Shown: positions 48,001 to 55,963 of the stretch, piece by piece | Layout: the number at the start of each line of letters is the position of its first letter | How positions within the stretch are numbered: position 1 is the first letter of the stretch | Source of the DNA: Paraflavitalea pollutisoli | Lineage (GTDB): Bacteria; Bacteroidota; Bacteroidia; Chitinophagales; Chitinophagaceae | Assembly: GCF_029360705.1 (NCBI RefSeq) | Contig: NZ_JARKMX010000008.1 | Coordinates: forward strand, 3,913,479 to 3,977,478 | Reading direction: 5' to 3' | Length of the DNA stretch: 64,000 nt | Notes under the pieces: generated by a model | What the model saw: the letters and a program-made list of their open reading frames with translations, nothing else | The model's database searches: none | What the model was told of the DNA's origin: nothing | Program-made: the position numbers and the translations under genes

Positions 48001-48472
48001 GAAGATGACGGAGTTTGAATTCGACTTCCCGGTACCGGGCTTTGCGCCGGAAGCACTACATGCGTTGGGAGATGAACAAACGACTATATTGATTAGAAGC
48101 CTATATGGATTGCCGGGCAATGTACTGGAAGGGATGATGAATGGTAAGATCGACCTATTCTTCGAGCATGAGGGGCGATACTATATCCTTGACTGGAAAT
48201 CGAACTACCTGGGGGGTAGTGTATCCGATTACTCGCAGGCATCGATTGCCCGGGCCATGAATGAACACAACTACCATTTGCAATACCTGATCTACACGGT
48301 GGCCGTCAAGAAATACCTGGAGAGTCGCCTACCCTCCTTCGACTATGACACGCAGTTCGGAGGTGTGATCTATTTGTTTGTGCGGGGTGTCCGCACCAAC
48401 AGCCATACCGGCATCTTCACCCACAAACCACCTATTGAAAAAATACAGGCATTGGAACGAATACTAAGTTAA
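45074..48472 (+). CDS. recB: Exodeoxyribonuclease V subunit RecB (helicase-nuclease)
   Basis: A 1,132-residue 3'-to-5' helicase and nuclease. Walker A is ASAGTGKT (25-32); other UvrD-type motifs are MVTFTKAAVAELEERV, VFIDEFQDTDRQQFEIF, YIGDPKQSIYAWRKADI, IVTIHKSKGLEYNIVLAP and LLYVAITRAVY. The C-terminal nuclease domain has GKIDLFFEHEGRYYILDWKSN, with the D-x-K metal site. It begins six bases after recC. The order recD-recC-recB differs from the E. coli recC-ptr-recB-recD order. Confidence 0.96.
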   Translation: MSTTNPYSDFNATTVPLQDSNLIEASAGTGKTYSIAILVLRLVLEQKISVKEILMVTFTKAAVAELEERVRLFIRTAHKFAEGQEITDTNIAALVQQAVDTNGHEAVLQQLKDAVLFLDETAVLTIHSFCQLALNEFAFETFQLFGAEMLPDFTPVIEEEINKFWRRYITTLPTPLLQLIWHKELKDSITEILANHQAGKRYPGYQPHERYSLTPGLQEEWLHDLTVVQARLEKINNDLQEHIAQRQGELRNLCESNANAKKSLLPSLSNPVAFIEAVCSKKDTQYVVKLFPDLVELINQREAVKEGQATALQAIYRHISYVAIQEVSKGIAAYKERNNILGYDDLIGNLHQALVVRDNQQLVEVLRKKYKAVFIDEFQDTDRQQFEIFDKAFGTGTILFYIGDPKQSIYAWRKADIFTYFKARDAVSHLYGMNHNYRSSRRMIEGMNQFFLPRDGFDTFYFGEQENVIDYIPVESPEHNSKGSLMRQGEEAPAVTIYAYPKSALLLEGVAQQVAQLLHTDQYTIDKKGEGRKIVPADIGILVRTGAQGRDVKAQLARLGIPAVTIDDAKVLQSEEASYLLYLLEAIARPDRSSINRALLSPFTGFDTAQVLQLDDGVVLELFTGYKNRWQQDGIYTALMHFVHDFRVQQVLLAAPAGDGERIITNLFQLIELVHQAESRKNLSVPELLSWLKRGIDGMTAEGDEYLQRMESDEAAVRIVTIHKSKGLEYNIVLAPFLDFVDSKRQEFVSFRDADTGDYIGAERNRLTERQQLWFAQQSEQENRRLLYVAITRAVYTCFIFRNLYYKNSTLATFVQALTQADPRLVAMKEEEGEAPAAVRSRKAVETQPTKAPAPINFVLQEEHWRKLSYTMLAAQQEHVSPPRSFPSTEAYDNFIFQELRRGAKTGNFLHFIFENVPFEDDSRWEKWLDEAIRRFAPGQQETYKPMLEQMLKQVLYTNIGGEATSFSLSETAWQKKMTEFEFDFPVPGFAPEALHALGDEQTTILIRSLYGLPGNVLEGMMNGKIDLFFEHEGRYYILDWKSNYLGGSVSDYSQASIARAMNEHNYHLQYLIYTVAVKKYLESRLPSFDYDTQFGGVIYLFVRGVRTNSHTGIFTHKPPIEKIQALERILS

Positions 48473-48561
48473 GAGACGACACTGGCAGCTGCAGCATAAG
48501 CGTTGCCTAAATATGGGTTGAAAAACTCCCGAAAACAGCTCATTCTGCCGCTATAAGGCAC

Positions 48562-48590
48562 AAAAAAACGGCTATCCTGCGATAGCCGTT
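48562..48590 (-). terminator. Terminator of gltA
   Basis: AACGGCTATC and GATAGCCGTT pair perfectly around four bases; a run of seven A on the left becomes the T run for the minus-strand gene. It may also stop recB transcripts. Confidence 0.85.
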
Positions 48591-48612
48591 TCGATATAGT
48601 TATGGAGGTCAA

Positions 48613-49938
48613 TTATTCGCCCCAGATATTGTCTTCCCCTTTCAGCCATTTCTTCACCAACTCAGTTGTTACAGATTTGGGCCTTTCGAGCGGGAATGCC
48701 AGCGCACGGTCCCAGATGAGGCTCGCCAGTACACCGAGTGCACGGCTTACACCAAACAGTACGGTGTAAAACTCATACTCCACCATGCCGTAGTGAACCA
48801 GCAGGGCACCGCTGTGCGCATCTACGTTTGGCCAGGGGTTCTTGATCTTACCCAGTGATTGCAGGATCGGTGGCACTTCTTCATAGATGTTCCAAACCGT
48901 TTGTACCAATGGATCATTGGGCATATGCTTTTTACCAAACTCCATTTGCGCAGTGAAGCGGGGATCGGTCTTGCGCAATACAGCGTGACCATAACCAGGC
49001 ACTACTTTACCAGAGTTGAGGGTTTGTTTTACGTATTCACCGATCTCTTCGCGGGAAGGGCTTTCGTTCTTCAACTGCTCACGCATCTCAAAGATCCATT
49101 TCACCACTTCCTGGTTCGCGAGACCGTGTAAAGGACCCGCAAGACCGTTCATACCGGCAGCCAGGCTCAGGTAAGGATCGCTCAAAGCAGAACCTACCAG
49201 GTGCGTAGTATGTGCTGATACGTTACCACCTTCATGATCGGCGTGGATGGTCATGTACAAACGCATCAGTTCTTTGAAGCTTTCATCTTCAAAGCCCAGC
49301 ATATGCGCCAGGTTACCTGCCCAGTCGAGCAAGCCATTGGGTTGAATATGCTGGTTGTTCTTGTATTTCCGGCGATAGATATAGGCAGCTACACGGGGCA
49401 GGCGGGCGATGAGGTCCATCGCATCGTCGAATACCGGCTCCCAGTAATCTTTCTTGTTGATGCCTTCCGCATAACGCTTGGCGAAATTACTTTCCGTTTG
49501 CAGGGCCATGATCGCCGAAACAAACATCGTCATCGGGTGGGCAGTCACGGGCAAAGCATCGATGGCATCAAAGACATGGTTCGGCACATGAGAGCGGCGT
49601 TGCCACATAGCACTCAGGTCGGCAACATCAGCTTCAGTGGGCAATTCACCGATCAGCATCAGGTAGAAAAGACCTTCGGGCAAGGGCTCACTGCCGTTCT
49701 TGGCCTTAGGCAGTTTTTCCTGTAATTCGGGAATAGAGTAACCACGGAAACGGATACCTTCCTGGGAGTCGAGTAAAGAAGTTTCAGAAACCAGACCTGT
49801 AATACCGCGCATACCCTGGTACACCTGCGATAACTGTACTTCACCGATTACTTTTGTGCCATGCTCTTTCAGGAGATCTTTAATTTCTACTGCTGCCGTA
49901 TCTGCTTTTGCTTTGAACCTATCTTTCAGAGTACCCAT
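48613..49938 (-). CDS. gltA: Citrate synthase, mitochondrial-like type
   Basis: Joins acetyl-CoA and oxaloacetate to citrate at the entry to the TCA cycle. The 441-residue protein has all catalytic residues: His in GLAGPLHGLANQEVV, His in VPGYGHAVLRKTDPR and Asp in NPWPNVDAHSGALL. These segments and TVLFGVSRALGVLASLIW with AFPLERPKSV are close to animal mitochondrial citrate synthase as I remember it, and unlike the hexameric E. coli enzyme. It therefore belongs to the dimeric, eukaryote-like type. It is a single-gene unit with its own terminator and a candidate promoter about 90 bases upstream. Confidence 0.96.
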   Translation of the reverse strand: MGTLKDRFKAKADTAAVEIKDLLKEHGTKVIGEVQLSQVYQGMRGITGLVSETSLLDSQEGIRFRGYSIPELQEKLPKAKNGSEPLPEGLFYLMLIGELPTEADVADLSAMWQRRSHVPNHVFDAIDALPVTAHPMTMFVSAIMALQTESNFAKRYAEGINKKDYWEPVFDDAMDLIARLPRVAAYIYRRKYKNNQHIQPNGLLDWAGNLAHMLGFEDESFKELMRLYMTIHADHEGGNVSAHTTHLVGSALSDPYLSLAAGMNGLAGPLHGLANQEVVKWIFEMREQLKNESPSREEIGEYVKQTLNSGKVVPGYGHAVLRKTDPRFTAQMEFGKKHMPNDPLVQTVWNIYEEVPPILQSLGKIKNPWPNVDAHSGALLVHYGMVEYEFYTVLFGVSRALGVLASLIWDRALAFPLERPKSVTTELVKKWLKGEDNIWGE

Positions 49939-50026
49939 GATGCAACAAGATTATATATGAAAAAGGAAGAATTTACAGGTGCTTGTTTCTTGGCCGCTAA
50001 AGTTAAACCAAACTCGCCCAATAGAA

Positions 50027-50055
50027 CAAAATTAATTCAATGGAGTTGAGGCAAA
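50027..50055 (-). promoter_or_regulatory. Candidate promoter of gltA
   Basis: On the minus strand TTTG, a 17-base spacer and TAATTTTG. The spacer is a little short. The rest of the 303-base gap up to the lptG stop shows nothing else. Confidence 0.45.
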
Positions 50056-50241
50056 CACCGATAATATTGGCAAATTAATAGGCTTTTAATAAACCTCATA
50101 ATTATTTATTTTATTCTAATCCTTTCCTAATTGCTTGGCATTATCACCATCATAACAGTACAATACCACACCTGTAGGCAATAGCTTTCCAGCCTTATTT
50201 GTAAAGGACACGAGGAAGTTCATAAAAGGGATGAACAACGA

Positions 50242-51342
50242 TCATTTGGGGGCCGTACGGTATAACCAGATGGCTATCGTACCGAAGATCATATTGGGTA
50301 CCCACGCAGCCAGTAAGGGCGGGAAATTACCCTTGGTGGAGAACGTCAGCGAGAACTTATCCATCACCACGAAGATGGCCGCCGTGATGATACCGGTAGC
50401 CATGTGCAGACCACTGCCGCCCCGCGTTTTGCGCGCTGCTACCGTAGCCCCGATCAAGGTCAGGATGACAATAGAAACCGGTGTAGCATCCCGGCGATAG
50501 CGGGCCACTTTAAAATCATTCAACCCTTCCGTTCCCCGGGCTTCTTCCGCTTTAATAAAACGGACCAGCTCGGGCGTGGTCATCTTGTCTTTGAGGTATT
50601 TATCGTACTTGATCTCATTGGGTTGCACATTCAGCCGGATCGGCATGGAAGGGATGGCTTTCACCTCTTCCTTCAATCCGTCGATCTTACGCTCCACCGC
50701 ATTTTCCAGCATCCATTTCCGCTTGGCGGTATCCCACTTCACCGACTCGGCCCGCAGGTTGTACACTAGCTTGGTACCCTGCATACGATCCATAAAGAAA
50801 CCGCCATGCGCAGCCTTGGAAGACGTGTCATAATTACGTAAGCCCGCAAACGTATTGGAGTCGATACGGATATAATAGTTACGGCCTCTTTTGCTGTACT
50901 CGCCCTGCTCGTAAGAGCTCTTACTATCGATGTAGGTTGACTGAAAATTACCGTAGATAACGTTGGCCTTGGGGATCAGGTATTGCGAAGCATACCAGAA
51001 AAAGCCACCCAATAACAAAGCGCCGATCAAATAGGGACGCAGCATACGATTGAAACGTACTCCCCCCGCGAGGATCGCAATGATCTCCGACCGGCCGGCC
51101 ATTTTGGAAGTAAAAAAGATCACCGCAATGAACACCATCAACGGGAAGATCATGGAGAGGATAAAAGGCACAAACCCTATGTAGTACTTCATGATGATGT
51201 CGTAGGTCGACAACCCCGACTTCACAAAATCATCCGCCTTCTCACTCGTATCGATCACCACAGAGATCAGGGTAAAGATCAAAGCAATGAACAATGTAGT
51301 GGTAAGAAATTTCTTTAATATGTACCAGTCGAGTATTTTCAT
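50242..51342 (-). CDS. LptF/LptG family permease (lipopolysaccharide export)
   Basis: A 366-residue inner-membrane protein of the YjgP/YjgQ family, which with LptB and LptC pulls lipopolysaccharide out of the inner membrane. The opening MKILDWYILKKFLTTTLFIALIFT is typical. Helices lie at about 12-30, 55-80 and 100-118, then a periplasmic beta-jellyroll (about 130-270), then three C-terminal helices (VSIVILTLIGATVAAR, ATGIITAAIFVVMD, LAAWVPNMIFGTIAIWLY). It resembles LptG slightly more than LptF, but I leave the symbol open. A TACATTTG box precedes it. Confidence 0.9.
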   Translation of the reverse strand: MKILDWYILKKFLTTTLFIALIFTLISVVIDTSEKADDFVKSGLSTYDIIMKYYIGFVPFILSMIFPLMVFIAVIFFTSKMAGRSEIIAILAGGVRFNRMLRPYLIGALLLGGFFWYASQYLIPKANVIYGNFQSTYIDSKSSYEQGEYSKRGRNYYIRIDSNTFAGLRNYDTSSKAAHGGFFMDRMQGTKLVYNLRAESVKWDTAKRKWMLENAVERKIDGLKEEVKAIPSMPIRLNVQPNEIKYDKYLKDKMTTPELVRFIKAEEARGTEGLNDFKVARYRRDATPVSIVILTLIGATVAARKTRGGSGLHMATGIITAAIFVVMDKFSLTFSTKGNFPPLLAAWVPNMIFGTIAIWLYRTAPK

Positions 51343-51373
51343 AACTAAGCCTACCGGCCGGGCCGGGCGCTGG

Positions 51374-51381
51374 CAAATGTA
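51374..51381 (-). promoter_or_regulatory. -7 box of the lptG-like gene
   Basis: TACATTTG on the minus strand, 31 bases before the ATG. No TTTG at the -33 position. Confidence 0.45.
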
Positions 51382-51485
51382 GCGTAAAAATAGTGAGCAG
51401 GTGGCCCCCCAAGGGCTAAAAAAGGCAATCTTATCACTTAATTAAGAATGCCTCAGACTGGGGCCGGAATTTGTATCTTAGCTAC

Positions 51486-52271
51486 ATGCTAAGAACTACC
51501 TTAACCTTGCTATTGCTGTATGTAACAGCCTCTGCAATTGCCCAGGATAAAAGCCTGTATGAGAAAAAAGAGCTGATTCGCCACCAGGATACCCTGCGCT
51601 ACCGGATACTGTATCCTGAACAATACGATGCTTCCAAGAAATATCCACTGATCCTGGTGCTGCATGGCGCCGGAGAACGCGGTAGCGACAATGAAGCGCA
51701 GCTCGTGCACGGATCCTACCTGTTTCTCGACCCCGCCAACGGGCAACAATACCCAGCCATCGTCATCTTTCCGCAATGTCCTAAAAACGACTTCTGGGCC
51801 CGCATAGACCGCGATCCCAATCGCAAGGATTCGCTGAATGGCCTTTACTATCCTTCCGACCGGCCTATCGGTAAAAGCCTCGGGCTCGTCAGCGAACTAC
51901 TCGATTCCATGGCGGCTTCCGGCACCGTCAACAACCGCAAGATCTATGTAGGCGGCCTGTCGATGGGCGGCATGGGCACCTTCGAAATACTATGGCGCAA
52001 GCCCCGTTTCTTTGCGGCCGCCTTCCCCATCTGCGGCGGGGGCGATCCGGAGAAAGTAAAAGAATACGCCCGCAAATTCCCCATCTGGGTTTTCCATGGG
52101 GATAAGGACAATACCGTTGTTCCTGCCCACTCCCGCCGTATGGTAGCTGCCCTCCAGGCAGCTAAGGCAAAAGTCAAGTACACGGAATATCCTGGCGTAG
52201 GCCACAACAGCTGGGACAATGCTTTTAAAGAACCCGACCTGCTGAAATGGCTGTTCGGTCAAAAGAAATAA
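51486..52271 (+). CDS. Exported alpha/beta-hydrolase (esterase/PHB depolymerase-like)
   Basis: A 261-residue protein with a signal peptide (MLRTTLTLLLLYVTASAIAQ). The hydrolase triad is visible: Ser 159 in GGLSMGGMG, Asp 208 in FHGDKDNTV and His 240 in GVGHNSWD. The oxyanion region is VLHGAGERGSDN. The family includes esterases and peptidases of the prolyl-oligopeptidase/dienelactone hydrolase type; secreted forms often remove acetyl or feruloyl groups from polysaccharides. The ATG is preferred over a TTG 15 bases upstream. It is monocistronic, ending in a strong terminator. Confidence 0.88.
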   Translation: MLRTTLTLLLLYVTASAIAQDKSLYEKKELIRHQDTLRYRILYPEQYDASKKYPLILVLHGAGERGSDNEAQLVHGSYLFLDPANGQQYPAIVIFPQCPKNDFWARIDRDPNRKDSLNGLYYPSDRPIGKSLGLVSELLDSMAASGTVNNRKIYVGGLSMGGMGTFEILWRKPRFFAAAFPICGGGDPEKVKEYARKFPIWVFHGDKDNTVVPAHSRRMVAALQAAKAKVKYTEYPGVGHNSWDNAFKEPDLLKWLFGQKK

Positions 52272-52294
52272 ACGAAGTGCTATCCCAATAAAGA

Positions 52295-52328
52295 AAAAGT
52301 GCTGAAGGATCGCTCCATCAGCACTTTT
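52295..52328. terminator. Bidirectional terminator between hydrolase and tgt genes
   Basis: AAAAGTGCTGA pairs with TCAGCACTTTT over 11 bases; GGA/TCC extends the stem inside the loop. A and T runs on the two flanks suit both strands. Confidence 0.85.
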
Positions 52329-52371
52329 CAATTTTATTTGCTTCTAGTCAAACTTCCACTTCACAATCCTT

Positions 52372-52403
52372 GCTGCCTCGTTGCCTGGCTGCCTTGTTGC
52401 CTT
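52372..52403. repeat. Four copies of an 8-base repeat beside the tgt stop
   Basis: Four consecutive units of G(C/T)TGCCTN, ending two bases from the tgt stop codon. Alternate units differ by C or T at the second base. Confidence 0.8.
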
Positions 52404-52405
52404 TC

Positions 52406-53545
52406 CTACAACCGTTGCTGCAGTATGGGCACAAACTCATTCTTCCAGCTCAGGAAATCACCCGCCTGAATATGCTTGCGCGCTTCCTTCACCAGCCACA
52501 GATAGAAAGCAAGGTTGTGTACACTGGCAATCGTAAGACCCAGTATCTCTTTTGCCTTCATCAGGTGCCGCAGATAAGCTTTTGAGTAATAGTTGCTCAC
52601 TTCACAGTCGATGCCGTCATCCAATGGTGAAAAGTCTTTCTCCCATTTCTTGTTGTCGATATTGATCACCCCTTTAGACGTAAACAGCATGGCATTACGG
52701 CCGTTGCGCGTCGGCATCACACAGTCAAACATATCTACCCCCAGGGCAATACATTCCAGGATATTCCAGGGAGTGCCCACCCCCATCAGGTACCGGGGCT
52801 TGTGCACCGGCAGTTCATCGCAGCACAACTCGGTAAACTCATACATCATATTGTCTGGCTCACCCACACTCAAACCACCAATGGCATTGCCGGGTGCATT
52901 CTGTGCAGCCACAAACTGGCTCGATGCTTTACGCAGATCGGCAAAGGTGCTACCCTGTATAATAGGAAACAGGTTTTGCGTATAGCCGTATTTGTCGGGG
53001 GTATTGTTGAATTGTTTGAAGCAACGCTCTAGCCAGCGATGCGTAAGCTCCATCGATTTTTTAGCATAGGCGTACTCACTGGGATAAGGCGGGCATTCAT
53101 CAAAAGCCATGATGATATCGGCACCAATGGTACGTTGAATATCCATCACGTTCTCCGGGGTGAACAGGTGCCGGGAGCCATCGATATGCGATTGAAACAA
53201 CACCCCTTCTTCGGTGATCTTACGGCTCGACGCCAGCGAAAAAACCTGGTAGCCGCCACTGTCCGTCAGGATGGGGCGATCCCAGCCATTGAAACGATGC
53301 AAACCACCCGCCCCTTCCAGCACATCGAGTCCGGGACGCAGGTACAGGTGATAGGTGTTGCCCAGGATGATCTGGGCCTGTACATCCTGCTTCAGTTGCT
53401 GTTGCGATACCGCCTTCACACTACCTACCGTGCCCACCGGCATGAAGATAGGGGTCTGTATTTGCCCGTGATCGGTGGTGATGGTACCGGCCCGCGCCTT
53501 CGACCGCTGATCGGTCACTTCCAGTTCAAATTGTAAAACCGCCAT
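52406..53545 (-). CDS. tgt: tRNA-guanine transglycosylase (queuosine pathway)
   Basis: Replaces guanine 34 of GUN-anticodon tRNAs with a queuosine precursor. The 379-residue protein starts MAVLQFELEV; the frame is open 105 bases upstream but that part is not conserved-looking. Typical segments are IFMPVGTVGSVKA, LILGNTYHL-like (IILGNTYHLYLRPG), LTDSGGYQVFSL with the base Asp, FDECPPYP and GVDMFDCVMPTRNGRNA with the nucleophile Asp. The zinc site is altered: where most bacterial enzymes have C-x-C-x2-C, this one has only one Cys (DGIDCEVSNYYSKAYLRHL). The later His (SVHNLAFYL) remains. Confidence 0.95.
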   Translation of the reverse strand: MAVLQFELEVTDQRSKARAGTITTDHGQIQTPIFMPVGTVGSVKAVSQQQLKQDVQAQIILGNTYHLYLRPGLDVLEGAGGLHRFNGWDRPILTDSGGYQVFSLASSRKITEEGVLFQSHIDGSRHLFTPENVMDIQRTIGADIIMAFDECPPYPSEYAYAKKSMELTHRWLERCFKQFNNTPDKYGYTQNLFPIIQGSTFADLRKASSQFVAAQNAPGNAIGGLSVGEPDNMMYEFTELCCDELPVHKPRYLMGVGTPWNILECIALGVDMFDCVMPTRNGRNAMLFTSKGVINIDNKKWEKDFSPLDDGIDCEVSNYYSKAYLRHLMKAKEILGLTIASVHNLAFYLWLVKEARKHIQAGDFLSWKNEFVPILQQRL

Positions 53546-54018
53546 AATGGGGCGCAAGATAAACCGGTTTTGGGACAAATGGGTGCCGGCTGTACAGGTC
53601 ATACACCGGTAATGCCCGGCGATAGCACTGGGAATGCTCGGGGAAAGCACTAAATCCCTATATAGTCCTGTTATAATACCGGTACTATCCCGGAGCTATT
53701 GCGGAGTAGTCCACATACATGCCACGTACACTCCGCGTGCATTATGCCTGCTATACCTGCGCCCGCCACTTGCCAACAACGCCGTGAATTCCCCAAGGCC
53801 CTTCCGCTTCGCCCCCTACCTTTTTTATTTTGACCGGTAACAGGCATCCGAAATTAATCAATCCGGCCCCACAGCCCCGTTCAACGGCCCGCAACTCACT
53901 TACTATCAAACCACTGCATCCGCGCCCAGATGTAACCAGCCCATCTTTTCCATATTATTAAAATACGTAATTAACAGCCTGTGAAATGATTATGTCCGGT
54001 TCTTACCAGTTAGTGCTG
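53546..54018. other. Gap upstream of tgt and the glycosyltransferase gene
   Basis: No coding frame is convincing. It contains the degenerate 11-base repeats at 53658-53712 and no TAnnTTTG box pointing at tgt. Confidence 0.5.
53658..53712. repeat. Degenerate 10- to 12-base repeats
   Basis: Five successive units, for example GGTACTATCCC, GGAGCTATTGC and GGAGTAGTCC, share a GG-N2-CTAT-like core with a period near 11 bases. Confidence 0.5.
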
Positions 54019-54026
54019 TATTTTTG
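54019..54026 (+). promoter_or_regulatory. -7 box of the glycosyltransferase gene
   Basis: TATTTTTG, 33 bases before the ATG. No TTTG at the -33 position. Confidence 0.4.
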
Positions 54027-54059
54027 TACTTTGTTCGCGTTTGACCCTAAATTGTATGT

Positions 54060-55190
54060 ATGGCCTTTTTGTCATTGGTTAACTGGTGGCATGTAGTATT
54101 TGCTGTCTTTTGCCTCGTAGCCTTAATTCAACTGCTCTATTATTGGATCGTCTTTCAACGATTGGCCTGGTACAAGCCAGGTGAAAAGGCGACTTCCCAA
54201 ACACATGCGGTCAGCGTCATCATTTGCGCCCGCGATGAAGCCGCCAATCTCGCCAAGAACCTGCCAGGTGTACTGGTCCAAAAATACCCCACCACCCATG
54301 AAGTGATCGTGGTGAACCACAACAGCCAGGATGAAACCCGATACCTGCTCGAAGAGTTCAGGAAGACTTTCAAGAACCTGCACATTGTGAACCTGGAACA
54401 AGAAGCCAAAGGCATTCCCGGCAAAAAATACCCCCTCTCCATCGGTATTAAGGAAGCACACCATGAGATCCTGCTGCTAACCGATGCCGACTGTGTACCT
54501 GCCTCCGAAAACTGGATGCAGAAAATGCAACACGCCTACAGCAATGGTACAGAGGTCGTATTAGGTTATGGCGCCTACCATAAAACCCCAGGCCTGCTCA
54601 ATAAGCTTATCCGCTTCGAAACCTTCCAGGCTGCCCTGCAATACCTGTCCTTCACGCTGGCAGGCATGCCCTACATGGGCGTGGGCCGCAACCTGTCGTA
54701 TAAAAAAGGCTTGTTTTTCGCCAATAAAGGCTTCTCATCCATCAACCATGTAAAGAGCGGCGATGACGACCTGTTCATCAACCGGGTCGCCAACAAGCAC
54801 AATACCGCCATCATGATCGATGAAGATGCGATCACCCTCTCTACCCCCAAGAAAACATTTGCCGACTGGTGGCGCCAGAAAAACCGCCATTTCACGACCG
54901 GTAAGTATTATAAACCCGTCCACCGTTTCCTGCTGGGATTGTACGCATTCACCCATTTCCTGTTCTATCCCCTGCTGGTCCTCAGCGCCATCTTCTTCGA
55001 CTGGCGCATCGCCCTCGGCATCTTCCTGATCCGCAGTATTACACAGGCTATTATCTATAAAAAGGCCATGGAAAAGCTCAACGAAAAGGATCTTTTTGCC
55101 TGGTGGTGGCTACTGGATATCTGGATGTTCATTTATTATTGCATCTTTGCGCCGGCATTATGGAAAAAGCCCAAGAAAAACTGGAACTGA
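54060..55190 (+). CDS. Membrane glycosyltransferase family 2
   Basis: A 376-residue GT2 enzyme that adds a sugar from a nucleotide donor. An N-terminal helix (about 8-30) anchors it. The GT-A domain has VSVIICARDEAANLAKNLP, the D-x-D region LLLTDADCVPAS, the acceptor-site GDDDLFINRVAN and a Q/R-x-x-R-type motif in WWRQKNRHFTTG. Two helices near the C-terminus (about 300-325 and 350-368) follow. Donor and acceptor are unknown. The last 31 bases overlap rsmG. Confidence 0.9.
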   Translation: MAFLSLVNWWHVVFAVFCLVALIQLLYYWIVFQRLAWYKPGEKATSQTHAVSVIICARDEAANLAKNLPGVLVQKYPTTHEVIVVNHNSQDETRYLLEEFRKTFKNLHIVNLEQEAKGIPGKKYPLSIGIKEAHHEILLLTDADCVPASENWMQKMQHAYSNGTEVVLGYGAYHKTPGLLNKLIRFETFQAALQYLSFTLAGMPYMGVGRNLSYKKGLFFANKGFSSINHVKSGDDDLFINRVANKHNTAIMIDEDAITLSTPKKTFADWWRQKNRHFTTGKYYKPVHRFLLGLYAFTHFLFYPLLVLSAIFFDWRIALGIFLIRSITQAIIYKKAMEKLNEKDLFAWWWLLDIWMFIYYCIFAPALWKKPKKNWN

Positions 55191-55810
55191 TCACCAAGTA
55201 CTTTGGTGACTTCTCACCTGCCCAACTGCAACAGTTTGGAGCACTGGACGCGCTGTACAATGAATGGAACAGCAAGATCAATGTGATCTCGCGCAAAGAC
55301 ATGGACAGCCTCTACGAAAAACACGTATTACATAGCCTCAGCATAGCCGCCGCCTTCGAATGGGCGCCAGGCCTGGAAGTAGTGGACCTCGGTACCGGTG
55401 GTGGATTTCCCGGTATTCCCCTGGCCATCTATTATCCCGAAGTACGTTTTCACCTCGTCGATAGCATTGGCAAAAAGATCAAGGTAGTGGAAGCCGTTAG
55501 TGAAGCACTTGGCCTCAAGAATGTAACGACACAACATAGCCGCATTGAAGACATCAAGAACCGCAAGTTCGACTATGTCATATCAAGAGCTGTGGCGCCG
55601 CTGCAAAGCCTCTGGCAATGGGGCAAACCCCTGCTCAAAAAACCATCAGCTACAGCACACCGTAATCCTGGGCTGATCTGTTTGAAAGGTGGCGACCTCG
55701 CCGCAGAGATAGCTGAAAGCGGTTGCAAACCAACCGTTTTAGAGATGTTCGAAATCTTCCCCGAAGAATATTTTAAAGAGAAATATCTCCTTTTCGTACC
55801 CTATAATTAA
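55160..55810 (+). CDS. rsmG: 16S rRNA (guanine 527-N7) methyltransferase RsmG
   Basis: Methylates N7 of G527 in 16S rRNA using S-adenosylmethionine. The 216-residue protein starts MEKAQEKLELITKYF. The SAM-binding motif is VVDLGTGGGFPGIPLAI (about 70-86); other RsmG features are WNSKINVISRKDMDSLYEKHVLHSL, FHLVDSIGKKIKVVEAV and VISRAVAPLQSL. It starts inside the end of the glycosyltransferase gene in another frame (31-base overlap), so the two are translationally linked. Confidence 0.95.
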   Translation: MEKAQEKLELITKYFGDFSPAQLQQFGALDALYNEWNSKINVISRKDMDSLYEKHVLHSLSIAAAFEWAPGLEVVDLGTGGGFPGIPLAIYYPEVRFHLVDSIGKKIKVVEAVSEALGLKNVTTQHSRIEDIKNRKFDYVISRAVAPLQSLWQWGKPLLKKPSATAHRNPGLICLKGGDLAAEIAESGCKPTVLEMFEIFPEEYFKEKYLLFVPYN

Positions 55811-55910
55811 CCACTCACTACAGGATTCAGGCACGTTGTGCATGATTATACACATTTAGGTATATTTATGCAATGGGTCGGGTATAACTCCATTGTATAA
55901 GGGAGTATAA

Positions 55911-55931
55911 AAACTACCACAAAGTGGTATT
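55911..55931. promoter_or_regulatory. Palindrome copy 1, upstream of the NarL-type regulator
   Basis: AAACTACCAC-AAA-GTGGTAT: arms TACCAC/GTGGTA around three bases. It ends about 33 bases before the regulator ATG. GAACTTTG at 55952-55959 could be a weak -7 box; it would give a nearly leaderless mRNA. Confidence 0.65.
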
Positions 55932-55963
55932 CCCCGATTCCTTAAAACCCAGAACTTTGTGCC

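Noticed and set aside
53546-53650. N-terminal extension of Tgt to 53650
   Set aside because: The 35 extra residues are unlike the family, which begins at the MAVLQFELEV-type start.
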